From Hydractinia symbiolongicarpus (Eukaryota; Cnidaria; Hydrozoa; Anthoathecata; Hydractiniidae): a DNA stretch of 64,000 nucleotides. The stretch is from positions 1,612,001 through 1,676,000 of the forward strand of contig NC_079875.1 of assembly GCF_029227915.1 (NCBI RefSeq), written 5' to 3'. The notes beneath the pieces were generated by a model. The model did not search any database and was not told where the DNA came from. It saw nothing but the letters and a program-made list of their open reading frames with translations. A program made the position numbers and the translations under genes. This document shows positions 23,201 through 36,428 of the stretch, piece by piece (positions within the stretch are counted from its first letter, which is position 1; every line of letters starts with the position of its first letter).

Positions 23201-24908
23201 TTAAGCGTCTCATCAAAAATGAAAACATTTCTGAAAACTACAAGTCTCATGCGTTTTATTGGTGAAAAAATAATTTAAAAAATCGTTCGGGAAATGAGTT
23301 TACGCACAGGGTACTTTCTTTGTATACATTCGACTATACGGGCCAAGCCCGGGATTTACTGGAAATCGCGGGTTTTCGTTTGCCGGCGATTAAACTTCTT
23401 TCATTAACCGTCTCATCAAAAATGAAAAAATTTTTGAAAACTACAAGTCTCATGCGTTTTAGTGGTGAAAAAAAAATTAAAAAATCGTTCGGGAAATAAG
23501 TTTACTACCTGGGTACTTTCTTTGTATACATTCGACTATACGGGCCAAGCCCGGGATTTATGGGAAATCGAGGTATTTCGTTTGCCGGCGATTAAACCTC
23601 TTTCATTAAGCGTCTCATCAAAAAGGAAAACATTTTTGAAAACTACAAGTCTCATGCGTTTTAGTGGTGAAAAAATAATTTAAAAAATCGTTCGGGAAAT
23701 GAGTTTACACCCTGGGTACTTTCTTTGTATACTTTTGACTATACGGACCGAGTCCGGGATTTACGGGAAATCGCAGGTTTTCGTTTGCCGGCGATGAAAC
23801 CTCTTTTATTCAGCGTCTCATCAAAAATGAAAACGTTTTTGAAAACTACAAGTCTCATACGTTTTAGTGGTGAAAAAATAATTTAAAAATTCGTTCTGAA
23901 AATGAGTTTACTCACTGGGTACTTTCCTTGTATACTTTTAACTATACGGGCCGAGTCCGGGATTTACGGGAAATCGCGGGTTTTCGTTTGCGGGCGATTA
24001 AACTTCTTTTATTCAGCGTCTCATAAGAAATGAAAACATTTTTGAAAACTACAAGTCTTATGCGTTTTAGTGGTGAAATAATAATTTAAAAAATCGTTTG
24101 GGAAATGAGTTTACTCCCTGGGTACTTTCTTTGTATACTTTTGACTATACGGGCCGAGTCCAGGATTTACGGGAAATCGCAGGTTTTCGTTTGCCGGCGA
24201 TTAAACTTCTTTTATTCAGCGTCTCATCAAAAATGAAAACATTTTTAAAAACTACAAGTCTCATGCGTTTTAGTGGTGAAAAAAAAATTAAAAAATCGTT
24301 CGGGAAATAAGTTTACTACCTGGGTACTTTCTTTGTATACATTCGACTATACGGGCCAAGCCCGGGATTTATGGGAAATCGAGGGATTTCGTTTGCCGGC
24401 GATTAAACCTCTTTCATTAAGCGTCTCATCAAAAAGGAAAACATTTTTGAAAACTACAAGTCTCATGCGTTTTAGTGGTGAAAAAATAATTTAAAAAATC
24501 GTTCGGGAAATGAGTTTACACCCTGGGTACTTTCTTTGTATACTTTTGACTATACGGACCGAGTCCGGGATTTACGGGAAATCGCAGGTTTTCGTTTGCC
24601 GGCGATGAAACCTCTTTTATTCAGCGTCTCATCAAAAATGAAAACGTTTTTGAAAACTACAAGTCTCATACGTTTTAGTGGTGAAAAAATAATTTAAAAA
24701 TTCGTTCTGGAAATGAGTTTACTCACTGTGTACTTTCCTTGTATACTTTTAACTATACGGGCCGAGTCCGGGATTTACGGGAAATCGCGGGTTTTCGTTT
24801 GCGGGCGATTAAACTTCTTTTATTCAGCGTCTCATAAGAAATGAAAACATTTTTGAAAACTACAAGTCTTATGCGTTTTAGTGGTGAAATAATAATTTAA
24901 AAAATCGT
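20040..24908. repeat. 24-monomer period (4869 bp), first instance
   Basis: The first ten monomers (about 20040-22040) recur at +4869 to +4870 bp (24909 onward). They include the rare AAAATGTAAACATT change (20582 versus 25451), the GGATACTTTC variant and the GAGGCCGGG monomer. After about 22040 the second instance diverges, because the rest of this interval is itself made of smaller duplications. The 4869-bp spacing may therefore be a composite of nested events, not a clean HOR. Confidence 0.75.
21250..23279. repeat. 5-monomer tandem duplication (1015 bp x2)
   Basis: The string TTTACACCTTGGG monomer, F monomer with CCGGAGATT and CTCAACAAAAATG, A monomer, CTCATAAGAAATG monomer and GCACAGGG monomer occurs from about 21250 and again from about 22265. 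In the second copy the first monomer is a hybrid: it starts with ACACCTTGGG but carries CCAAGCCC and ATTTACTGG from another subtype. Confidence 0.8.
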
Positions 24909-25083
24909 TTGGGAAATGAGTTTACTCCCTGGGTACTTTCTTTGTATACTTTTGACTATACGGGCCGAGTCCAGGATTTACGGGAAATCGCAGGTTTTCG
25001 TTTGCCGGCGATTAAACTTCTTTTATTCAGCGTCTCATCAAAAATGAAAACATTTTTAAAAACTACAAGTCTCATGCGTTTTA
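23462..25083. repeat. 4-monomer tandem duplication (811 bp x2)
   Basis: The monomers with TTTACTACCTGGG and GGGATTTATGGG, with GGACCGAG plus GGCGATGAAAC, the F monomer, and the A monomer (23462-24272) recur at +811 bp (24273-25083). The second copy differs by single bases such as ACTGTGTAC near 24727 and GAGGGATTTCG in place of GAGGTATTTCG. The TTTACTACC variant links the two copies. Confidence 0.85.
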
Positions 25084-25315
25084 GTGGTGAAAAATTAATT
25101 TAAAAAATCGTTCGGGAAATGAGTTTACTCCCTGGGTACTTTCTTTGTATACTTTTGACTATACGGGCCGAGTCCGGGATTTACGGGAAATCGCAGGTTT
25201 TCGTTTGCCGGCGATTAAACTGCTTTTATTCAGCGTCTCATCGAAAATGAAAACATTTTTGAAAACTACAAGTCTCATGCGTTTTAGTGGTGAAAAAATA
25301 ATTTAAAAAATCGTT

Positions 25316-27546
25316 CTGGAAATGAGTTTACTCACAGGGTACTTTCTTTGTATACATTCGACTATACGGGCCAAGCCCCGGATTTACGGGAAAACGCGGG
25401 ATTTCGTTTGCCGGCGATTAAACCTCTTTCATTAAGCGTCTCATCAAAAATGTAAACATTTTTAAAAACTACAAGTCTCATGCGTTTTAGTGGTGAAAAA
25501 AAAAATTTAAAAAATCGTTCGGGAAATGAGTTTACTCCCTGGATACTTTCTTTGTATACATTCGACTATACGGGCCAAGCCCCGGATTTACGGGAAAACG
25601 CGGGATTTCGTTTGCCGGCGATTAAACCTCTTTCATTAAGCGTCTCATCAAAAATGAAAACATTTTTGAAAACTACAAGTGTCATGCGTTTAGTGGTGAA
25701 ATAATAATTTAAAAATTCGTTAGGGAAATGAGTTTACTGACTGGGTACTTTCCTTGTATACTTTTGACTATACGGGCCGAGGCCGGGATTTACGGGAAAT
25801 TGCGGGTTTTCGTTTGCCGGCGATTAAACTTCTTTTATTCAGCGTCTCATCAAAAATGAAAACATTTTTAAAAACTACAAGTCTCTTGGGCTTTAGTGGT
25901 GAAATAATAATTTAAAAAATCGTTTGGGAAATGAGTTTACTCCCTGGGTACTTTCTTTGTATACTTTTGACTATACGGGCCGAGTACGGGATTTACGGGA
26001 AATCGCAGGTTTTCGTTTGCCGGCGATTAAACTTCTTTTATTCAGCGTCTCATCAAAAAGGAAAACATTTTTGAAAACAACAAGTCTCATGCGTTTTAGT
26101 GGTGAAAAAATAATTTAAAAAATCTTTCGGGAAATGAGTTTACACCTTGGGTACTTTCTTTGTATACTTTTGACTATACGGGCCGAGTCCGGGATTTACG
26201 GGAAATCGCAGGTTTTCGTTTGCCAGCGATTAAACTTCTTTTATTCAGCGTCTCATCAAAAATGAAAACATTTTTAAAAACTACAAGTCTCATACGTTTT
26301 AGTGGTGAAAAAATAATTTAAAAATTCGTTCGGGAAATGAGTTTACTCACTGGGTACTTTCCTTGTATACTTTTAACTATACGGGCCGAGTCCGGGATTT
26401 ACGGGAAATCGCGGGTTTTCGTTTGCCGGAGATTAAACTTCTTTTATTCAGCGTCTCAACAAAAATGAAAACATTTTTAAAAACTACAAGTCTCATGGGC
26501 TTTAGTGGTGAAATAATAATTTAAAAAATCGTTTGGGAAATGAGTTTACTCCCTGGGTACTTTCTTTGTATACTTTTGACTATACGGGCCGAGTCCAGGA
26601 TTTACGGGAAATCGCAGGTTTTCGTTTGCCGGCGATTAAACTTCTTTTATTCAGCGTCTCATCAAAAATGAAAACATTTTTAAAAACTACAAGTCTCATG
26701 CGTTTTAGTGGTGAAAAAGTAATTTAAAAAATCGTTCGGGAAATGAGTTTACTCCCTGGGTACTTTCTTTGTATACTTTTGACTATACGGGCCGAGTCCG
26801 GGATTTACGGGAAATCGTGGGTTTTCGTTTGCGGGCGATTAAACTTCTTTTATTCAGCGTCTCATAAGAAATGAAAACATTTTTAAAAACTACAAGTCTT
26901 ATGCGTTTTAGTGGTGAAATAATAATTTAAAAAATCGTTTGGGAAATGAGTTTACTCCCTGGGTACTTTCTTTGTATACTTTTGACTATACGGGCCGAGT
27001 CCAGGATTTACGGGAAATCGCAGGTTTTCGTTTGCCGGCGATTAAACTTCTTTTATTCAGCGTCTCATCAAAAATGAAAACATTTTTAAAAACTACAAGT
27101 CTCATGCGTTTTAGTGGTGAAAAAGTAATTTAAAAAATCGTTCGGGAAATGAGTTTACTCCCTGGTTACTTTCTTTGTATACTTTTGACTATACGGGCCG
27201 AGTCCGGGATTTACGGGAAATCGCAGCTTTTCGTTTGCCGGCGATTAAACTGCTTTTATTCAGCGTCTCATCAAAAATGAAAACATTTTTGAAAACTACA
27301 AGTCTCATGCGTTTTAGTGGTGAAAAAATAATTTAAAAAATCGTTCGGAAAATGAGTTTACTCCCTGGGTACTTTCTTTGTATACTTTTGACTATACGGG
27401 CCAAGCCGGGATTTACGGGAAATCGCGGGTTTTCGTTTGCCGGCGATTAAACTTCTTTTATTCAGCGTTTCATCAAAAATGAAAACATTTTTAAAAACTA
27501 CAAGTCTTATGCGATTTAGTGGTGAAAAAATAATTTAAAAAATCGT
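25316..27546. repeat. 11-monomer repetition, copy 1 (2231 bp)
   Basis: Beginning with the GTTCTGGAAATG / CTCACAGGG B monomer, seven monomers (B, GGATAC, GACTGGG, CTCTTGGGC/GTACGGG, ACACCTTGGG, F with CCGGAGATT, A) match those starting 2231 bp later. The last four monomers of this copy (CATAAGAAATG, a second A, a CTGCTTTT monomer and a GTTTCATC monomer) have no counterpart in the truncated copy 2. Confidence 0.8.
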
Positions 27547-28977
27547 TCTGGAAATGAGTTTACTCACAGGGTACTTTCTTTGTATACATTCGACTATACG
27601 GGCCAAGCCCCGGATTTACGGGAAAACGCGGGATTTCGTTTGCCGGCGATTAAACCTCTTTCATTAAGCGTCTCATCAAAAATGTAAACATTTTTGAAAA
27701 CTACAAGTCTCATGCGTTTTAGTGGTGAAAAAAAAATTTAAAAAATCGTTCGGGAAATGAGTTTACTCCCTGGATACTTTCTTTGTATACATTCGACTAT
27801 ACGGGCCAAGCCCCGGATTTACGGGAAAACGCGGGATTTCGTTTGCCGGCGATTAAACCTCTTTCATTAAGCGTCTCATCAAAAATGAAAACATTTTTGA
27901 AAACTACAAGTGTCATGCGTTTAGTGGTGAAATAATAATTTAAAAATTCGTTAGGGAAATGAGTTTACTGACTGGGTACTTTCCTTGTATACTTTTGACT
28001 ATACGGGCCGAGGCCGGGATTTACGGGAAATTGCGGGTTTTCGTTTGCCGGCGATTAAACTTCTTTTATTCAGCGTCTCATCAAAAATGAAAACATTTTT
28101 AAAAACTACAAGTCTCTTGGGCTTTAGTGGTGAAATAATAATTTAAAAAATCGTTTGGGAAATGAGTTTACTCCCTGGGTACTTTCTTTGTATACTTTTG
28201 ACTATACGGGCCGAGTACGGGATTTACGGGAAATCGCAGGTTTTCGTTTGCCAGCGATTAAACTTCTTTTATTCAGCGTCTCATCAAAAAGGAAAACATT
28301 TTTGAAAACAACAAGTCTCATGCGTTTTAGTGGTGAAAAAATAATTTAAAAAATCGTTCGGGAAATGAGTTTACACCTTGGGTACTTTCTTTGTATACTT
28401 TTGACTATACGAGCCGAGTCCGGGATTTACGGGAAATCGCAGGTTTTCGTTTGCCGGCGATTAAACTTCTTTTATTCAGCGTCTCATCAAAAATGAAAAC
28501 ATTTTTAAAAACTACAAGTCTCATACGTTTTAGTGGTGAAAAAATAATTTAAAAATTCGTTCGGGAAATGAGTTTACTCACTGGGTACTTTCCTTGTATA
28601 CTTTTAACTATACGGGCCGAGTCCGGGATTTACGGGAAATCGCGGGTTTTCGTTTGCCGGAGATTAAACTTCTTTTATTCAGCGTCTCAACAAAAATGAA
28701 AACATTTTTAAAAACTACAAGTCTCATGGGCTTTAGTGGTGAAATAATAATTTAAAAAATCGTTTGGGAAATGAGTTTACTCCCTGGGTACTTTCTTTGT
28801 ATACTTTTGACTATACTGGCCGAGTCCAGGATTTACGGGAAATCGCAGGTTTTCGTTTGCCGGCGATTAAACTTCTTTTATTCAGCGTCTCATCAAAAAT
28901 GAAAACATTTTTAAAAACTACAAGTCTCATGCGTTTTAGTGGTGAAAAAGTAATTTAAAAAATCGTTCGGGAAATGA
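27547..28977. repeat. 11-monomer repetition, partial copy 2
   Basis: Seven monomers repeat the preceding block in order, with single-base differences such as CTATACTGGCC near 28815 and CGAGCCGAG near 28411. The copy ends just after the A monomer (28764), where a B monomer with ATTCGAC follows in place of the expected CATAAG type. Its end overlaps the start of the next, larger duplication. Confidence 0.8.
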
Positions 28978-31900
28978 GTTTACTCCCTGGGTACTTTCTT
29001 TGTATACATTCGACTATACGGGCCAAGCCCCGGATTTACGGGAAAACGCGGGATTTCGTTTGCCGGCGATTAAACCTCTTTCATTAAGCGTCTCATCAAA
29101 AATGAAAACATTTTTGAAAACTACAAGTCTCATGCGTTTTAGTGGTGAAAAAATAATTTAAAAAATCGTTCGGGAAATGAGTTTACTCCCTGGGTACTTT
29201 CTTTGTATACTTTTGACTATACGGGCCGAGTCCGGGATTTACGGAAAATCGCGGGTTTTCGTTTGCCGGCGATTAAACTTCTTTTATTCAGCGTCTCATC
29301 AAAAATAAAAACATTTTTAAAAACTACAAGTCTCATGGGCTTTAGTGGTGAAAAAATAATTTAAAAAATCGTTCTGGAAATGAGTTTACTCACAGGGTAC
29401 TTTCTTTGTATACATTCGACTACACGGGCCAAGCCCGGGATTTACGGGAAATCGCGGGTTTTCGTTTTCCGGCGATTAAACCTCTTTCATTAAGCGTCTC
29501 ATCAAAAATGAAAACATTTTTGAAAACTACAAGTCTCATGCGTTTTAGTGGTAAAAAAAAAATTTAAAAAATCGTTCGGGAAATGAGTTTACTCCCTGAG
29601 TACTTTCTTTGTATACATTCGACTATAAGGACCAAGCCCCGGATTTACGGGAAAACGCGGGATTTCGTTTGCCGGCGATTAAACCTCTTTCATTAAGCGT
29701 CTCATCAAAAATGAAAACATTTTTGAAAACTACAAGTGTCATGCGTTTAGTGGTGAAATAATAATTTAAAAATTCGTTAGGGAAATGAGTTTACTGACTG
29801 GGTACTTTCCTTGTATACTTTTGACTATACGGGCCGAGGCTGGGATTTACGGGAAATTGCGGGTTTTCGTTTGCCGGCGATTAAATTTCTTTCATTAAGC
29901 GTCTCCTCAAAAATGAAAACATTTTTGAAAACAACAAGTCTCATGCGTTTTAGTGGTGAAAAAATAATTTAAAAAATCGTTCGGGAAATGAGTTTACACC
30001 CTGGGTACTTTCTTTGTATACTTTTGACTATACGGGCCGAGTCCGGGATTTACGGGAAATCGCAGGTTTTCGTTTGCCGGCGATTAAACTTCTTTTATTC
30101 AGCGTCTCATCAAAAATGAAAACATTTTTGAAAACTACAAGTCTCATACGTTTTAGTGGTGAAAAAATAATTTAAAAATTCGTTCGGGAAATGAGTTTAC
30201 TCACTGGGTACTTTCCTTGTATACTTTTAACTATACGGGCCGAGTCCGGGATTTTCGGGAAATCGCGGGTTTTCGTTTGCCGGCGATTAAACTTTTTTTA
30301 TTCAGCGTCTCATCAAAAATGAAAACATTTTTAAAAACTACAAGTCTCATGCGTTTTAGTGGTGAAAAAGTAATTTAAAAAATCGTTCGGGAAATGAGTT
30401 TACTCCCTGGGTACTTTCTTTGTATACATTAGACTATACGGGCCAAGCCCCGGATTTACGGGAAAACGCGGGATTTCGTTTGCCGGCGATTAAACCTCTT
30501 TCATTAAGCGTCTCATCAAAAATGAAAACATTTTTGAAAACTACAAGTCTCATGCGTTTTAGTGGTGAAAAAATAATTTAAAAAATCGTTCGAGAAATGA
30601 GTTTACTCACAGGGTACTTTCTTTGTATACATTCGACTATACGGGCCAAGCCCGGAATTTACGGGAAATCGTGGGTTTTCGTTTGCTGGCGATTAAACCA
30701 CTTTCATTAAGCGTCTCATGAAAAATGAAAACATTTCTGAAAACTACAAGTCTCATGCCTTTTATTGGTGAAAAAATAATTTAAAAAATCGTTCGGGAAA
30801 TGAGTTTACTCACAGGGTACTTTCTTTGTATACATTCGACTATACGGGCCAAGCCCGGGATTTACGGGAAATCGCGGGTTTTCGTTTGCCGGCAATTAAA
30901 CTTCTTTCATTAACCGTCTCATCAAAAATGAAAAAATTTTTGAAAACTACAAGTCTCATGCGTTTTAGTGGTGAAAAAAAAATTAAAAAATCGTTCGGGA
31001 AATGAGTTTACTCCCTGGGTACTTTCTTTGTATACATTCGACTATACGGGCCAAGCCCGGGATTTACGGGAAATCGAGGGATTTTGTTTGCCGGCGATTA
31101 AACCTCTTTCATTAAGCGTCTCATCAAAAATGAAAACATTTTTGAAAACTACAAGTCTCATGGGCTTTAGTGGTGAAATAATAATTTAAAAATTCGTTAG
31201 GGAAATGAGTTTACTGACTGGGTACTTTCCTTGTATACTTTTGATTATACGGGCCGAGACCGGGATTTACGGGAAATTGCGGGTTTTCGTTTGCCGGCGA
31301 TTAAACTTCTTTTATTCAGCGTCCCATCAAATATGAAAATATTTTTGAAAACTACAAGTCTCATGCGTTTTAGTGGTGAAAAAAAAATTAAAAAATCGTT
31401 CGGGAAATGAGTTTACTCCCTGGGTACTTTCTTTGTATACATTCGACTATACGGGCCAAGCCCGGGATTTACGGGAAATCGAGGGATTTCGTTTGCTGGC
31501 GATTAAACCTCTTTCATTAAGCGTCTCATCAAAAATGAAAACATTTTTGAAAACTACAAGTCTCATGCGTTTTAGTGGTGGAAAAATAATTTAAAAAATC
31601 GTTCGGAAAATGAGTTTACTCCCTGGGTACTCTCTTGTATACTTTGGACTATACGGGCCGAGTCCGGGATTTACGGGAAATCGCGGATTTTCGTTTGAGG
31701 GCGATTAAACTTCTTTTAATCAGCGTCTCATCAAAAATGAAAACATATTTAAAAACTACAAGTCTCATGGGCTTTAGTGGTGAAATAATAATTTAAAAAT
31801 TCGTTAGGGAAATGAGTTTACTGACTGGGTACTTTCCTTGTATACTTTTGACTATACGGGCCGAGACCGGGATTTACGGGAAATTGCGGGTTTTCGTTTG

Positions 31901-32575
31901 CCGGCGATTAAACTTCTTTTATTCAGCGTCTCATCAAAAATGAAAACATTTTTAAAAACTACAAGTCTCATGGGCTTTAGTGGTGAAATAATAATTTAAA
32001 AAATCGTTTGGGAAATGAGTTTACTCCCTGGGTACTTTCTATGTATACTTTTGACTTTACGGGCCGAGTCCGGGATTTACGGAAAATCGCGGATTTTCGT
32101 TTGCCGGCGATTAAACTTCTTTTATTCAGCGTCCCATCAAATATGAAAATATTTTTGAAAACTACAAGTCTCATGCGTTTAGTGGTAAAAAAATAATATA
32201 AAAAATCGTTTGGGAAATGAGTTTACTCCCTGGGTACTTTCTTTGTATACTTTTGAATATACGGGTCAAGTCCGGGGTTTACGGGAAATGGCGGGTTTTC
32301 GTTTGCCGGCGATTAAACTTCTTTTATTCAGCGTCTCATCAAAAATGAAAACATTTTTGAAAACTACAAGTCTCATGCGTTTTAGTAGTGAAAAGATAAT
32401 TTTAAAAATCGTTTTGGAAATGAGTTTACTCACCGGGTACTTTCTTTGTATACATTCGACTATACGGGACAAGCCAGGGATTTACGGGAAATCGCGGGTT
32501 TTCGTTTGCTGGCGATTATACCACTTTCATTAAGCGTCTCATCAAAAATGAAAACATTTCTAAAAACTACAAGTC
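28521..32575. repeat. ~4.06-kb (20-monomer) tandem duplication, copy 1
   Basis: Landmarks repeat at +4055 bp through the first third: GACTATAAGGACC at 29621 and 33676, GAGGCTGGG at 29836 and 33891. The offset becomes 4258 at the ACATTAGACTATAC variant (30431 and 34689), so copy 2 has gained or copy 1 lost one monomer there. It becomes 3853 from about 31.0 kb on, so copy 1 has two monomers near 30.6-31.0 kb that copy 2 lacks. Copy 1 ends in a hybrid monomer at about 32.50-32.58 kb. Confidence 0.88.
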
Positions 32576-35500
32576 TCATACGTTTTAGTGGTGAAAAAAT
32601 AATTTAAAAATTCGTTCGGGAAATGAGTTTACTCACTGGGTACTTTCCTTGTATACTTTTAACTATACGGGCCGAGTCCGGGATTTACGGGAAATCGCGG
32701 GTTTTCGTTTGCCGGAGATTAAACTTCTTTTATTCAGCGTCTCAACAAAAATGAAAACATTTTTAAAAACTACAAGTCTCATGGGCTTTAGTGGTGAAAT
32801 AATAATTTGAAAAATCGTTTGGGAAATGAGTTTACTCCCTGGGTACTTTCTTTGTATACTTTTGACTATACGGGCCGAGTCCAGGATTTACGGGAAATCG
32901 CAGGTTTTCGTTTGCCGGCGATTAAACTTCTTTTATTCAGCGTCTCATCAAAAATGAAAACATTTTTAAAAACTACAAGTCTCATGCGTTTTAGTGGTGA
33001 AAAAGTAATTTAAAAAATCGTTCGGGAAATGAGTTTACTCCCTGGGTACTTTCTTTGTATACATTCGACTATACGGGCCAAGCCCCGGATTTACGGGAAA
33101 ACGCGGGATTTCGTTTGCCGGCGATTAAACCTCTTTCATTAAGCGTCTCATCAAAAATGAAAACATTTTTGAAAACTACAAGTCTCATGCGTTTTAGTGG
33201 TGAAAAAATAATTTAAAAAATCGTTCGGGAAATGAGTTTACTCCCTGGGTACTTTCTTTGTATACTTTTGACTATACGGGCCGAGTCCGGGATTTACGGA
33301 AAATCGCGGGTTTTCGTTTGCCGGCGATTAAACTTCTTTTATTCAGCGTCTCATCAAAAATAAAAACATTTTTAAAAACTACAAGTCTCATGGGCTTTAG
33401 TGGTGAAAAAATAATTTAAAAAATCGTTCTGGAAATGAGTTTACTCACAGGGTACTTTCTTTGTATACATTCGACTATACGGGCCAAGCCCGGGATTTAC
33501 GGGAAATCGCGGGTTTTCGTTTTCCGGCGATTAAACCTCTTTCATTAAGCGTCTCATCAAAAATGAAAACATTTTTGAAAACTACAAGTCTCATGCGTTT
33601 TAGTGGTAAAAAAAAAATTTAAAAAATCGTTCGGGAAATGAGTTTACTCCCTGAGTACTTTCTTTGTATACATTCGACTATAAGGACCAAGCCCCGGATT
33701 TACGGGAAAACGCGGGATTTCGTTTGCCGGCGATTAAACCTCTTTCATTAAGCGTCTCATCAAAAATGAAAACATTTTTGAAAACTACAAGTGTCATGCG
33801 TTTAGTGGTGAAATAATAATTTAAAAATTCGTTAGGGAAATGAGTTTACTGACTGGGTACTTTCCTTGTATACTTTTGACTATACGGGCCGAGGCTGGGA
33901 TTTACGGGAAATTGCGGGTTTTCGTTTGCCGGCGATTAAATTTCTTTCATTAAGCGTCTCCTCAAAAATGAAAACATTTTTGAAAACAACAAGTCTCATG
34001 CGTTTTAGTGGTGAAAAAATAATTTAAAAAATCGTTCGGGAAATGAGTTTACACCCTGGGTACTTTCTTTGTATACTTTTGACTATACGGGCCGAGTCCG
34101 GGATTTACGGGAAATCGCAGGTTTTCGTTTGCCGGCGATTAAACTTCTTTTATTCAGCGTCTCATCAAAAATGAAAACATTTTTGAAAACTACAAGTCTC
34201 ATACGTTTTAGTGGTGAAAAAATAATTTAAAAATTCGTTCGGGAAATGAGTTTACTCACTGGGTACTTTCCTTGTATACTTTTAACTATACGGGCCGAGT
34301 CCGGGATTTACGGGAAATCGCGGGTTTTCGTTTGCCGGCGATTAAACTTTTTTTATTCAGCGTCTCATCAAAAATGAAAACATTTTTGAAAACTACAAGT
34401 CTCATGGGCTTTAGTGGTGAAATAATAATTTAAAAAATCGTTTGGGAAATGAGTTTACTCCCTGGGTACTTTCTTTGTATACTTTTGACTATACGGGCCG
34501 AGTCCAGGATTTACGGGAAATTGCAGGTTTTCGTTTGCCGGCGATTAAACTTCTTTTATTCAGCGTCTCATCAAAAATGAAAACATTTTTAAAAACTACA
34601 AGTCTCATGCGTTTTAGTGGTGAAAAAGTAATTTAAAAAATCGTTCGGGAAATGAGTTTACTCCCTGGGTACTTTCTTTGTATACATTAGACTATACGGG
34701 CCAAGCCCCGGATTTACGGGAAAACGCGGGATTTCGTTTGCCGGCGATTAAACCTCTTTCATTAAGCGTCTCATCAAAAATGAAAACATTTTTGAAAACT
34801 ACAAGTCTCATGCGTTTTAGTGGTGAAAAAATAATTTAAAAAATCGTTCGGGAAATGAGTTTACTCCCTGGGTACTTTCTTTGTATACATTCGACTATAC
34901 GGGCCAAGCCCGGGATTTACGGGAAATCGAGGGATTTTGTTTGCCGGCGATTAAACCTCTTTCATTAAGCGTCTCATCAAAAATGAAAACATTTTTGAAA
35001 ACTACAAGTCTCATGGGCTTTAGTGGTGAAATAATAATTTAAAAATTCGTTAGGGAAATGAGTTTACTGACTGGGTACTTTCCTTGTATACTTTTGATTA
35101 TACGGGCCGAGACCGGGATTTACGGGAAATTGCGGGTTTTCGTTTGCCGGCGATTAAACTTCTTTTATTCAGCGTCCCATCAAATATGAAAATATTTTTG
35201 AAAACTACAAGTCTCATGCGTTTTAGTGGTGAAAAAAAAATTAAAAAATCGTTCGGGAAATGAGTTTACTCCCTGGGTACTTTCTTTGTATACATTCGAC
35301 TATACGGGCCAAGCCCGGGATTTACGGGAAATCGAGGGATTTCGTTTGCCGGCGATTAAACCTCTTTCATTAAGCGTCTCATCAAAAATGAAAACATTTT
35401 TGAAAACTACAAGTCTCATGCGTTTTAGTGGTGGAAAAATAATTTAAAAAATCGTTCGGAAAATGAGTTTACTCCCTGGGTACTCTCTTGTATACTTTGG

Positions 35501-36428
35501 ACTATACGGGCCGAGTCCGGGATTTACGGGAAATCGCGGATTTTCGTTTGAGGGCGATTAAACTTCTTTTAATCAGCGTCTCATCAAAAATGAAAACATT
35601 TTTAAAAACTACAAGTCTCATGGGCTTTAGTGGTGAAATAATAATTTAAAAATTCGTTAGGGAAATGAGTTTACTGACTGGGTACTTTCCTTGTATACTT
35701 TTGACTATACGGGCCGAGACCGGGATTTACGGGAAATTGCGGGTTTTCGTTTGCCGGCGATTAAACTTCTTTTATTCAGCGTCTCATCAAAAATGAAAAC
35801 ATTTTTAAAAACTACAAGTCTCATGGGCTTTAGTGGTGAAATAATAATTTAAAAAATCGTTTGGGAAATGAGTTTACTCCCTGGGTACTTTCTATGTATA
35901 CTTTTGACTTTACGGGCCGAGTCCGGGATTTACGGAAAATCGCGGATTTTCGTTTGCCGGCGATTAAACTTCTTTTATTCAGCGTCCCATCAAATATGAA
36001 AATATTTTTGAAAACTACAAGTCTCATGCGTTTAGTGGTAAAAAAATAATATAAAAAATCGTTTGGGAAATGAGTTTACTCCCTGGGTACTTTCTTTGTA
36101 TACTTTTGAATATACGGGTCAAGTCCAGGGTTTACGGGAAATGGCGGGTTTTCGTTTGCCGGCGATTAAACTTCTTTTATTCAGCGTCTCATCAAAAATG
36201 AAAACATTTTTGAAAACTACAAGTCTCATGCGTTTTAGTAGTGAAAAGATAATTTTAAAAATCGTTTTGGAAATGAGTTTACTCACCGGGTACTTTCTTT
36301 GTATACATTCGACTATACGGGACAAGCCAGGGATTTACGGGAAATCGCGGGTTTTCGTTTGCTGGCGATTAAACCACTTTCATTAAGCGTCTCATCAAAA
36401 ATGAAAACATTTCTAAAAACTACAAGTC
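32576..36428. repeat. ~3.85-kb (19-monomer) tandem duplication, copy 2
   Basis: This copy is 19 monomers: the 20 of copy 1 plus one A monomer (34442) and minus two CACAGGG monomers. The arithmetic closes (4055 + 203 - 405 = 3853). Shared rare changes confirm the pairing: TTCTATGTATAC, TTTAATCAGCG, CTCACCGGG and GGGACAAGCC. At about 32807 the usual TAATTTAA is TAATTTGA. After 36428 the sequence leaves the duplication. Confidence 0.88.
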
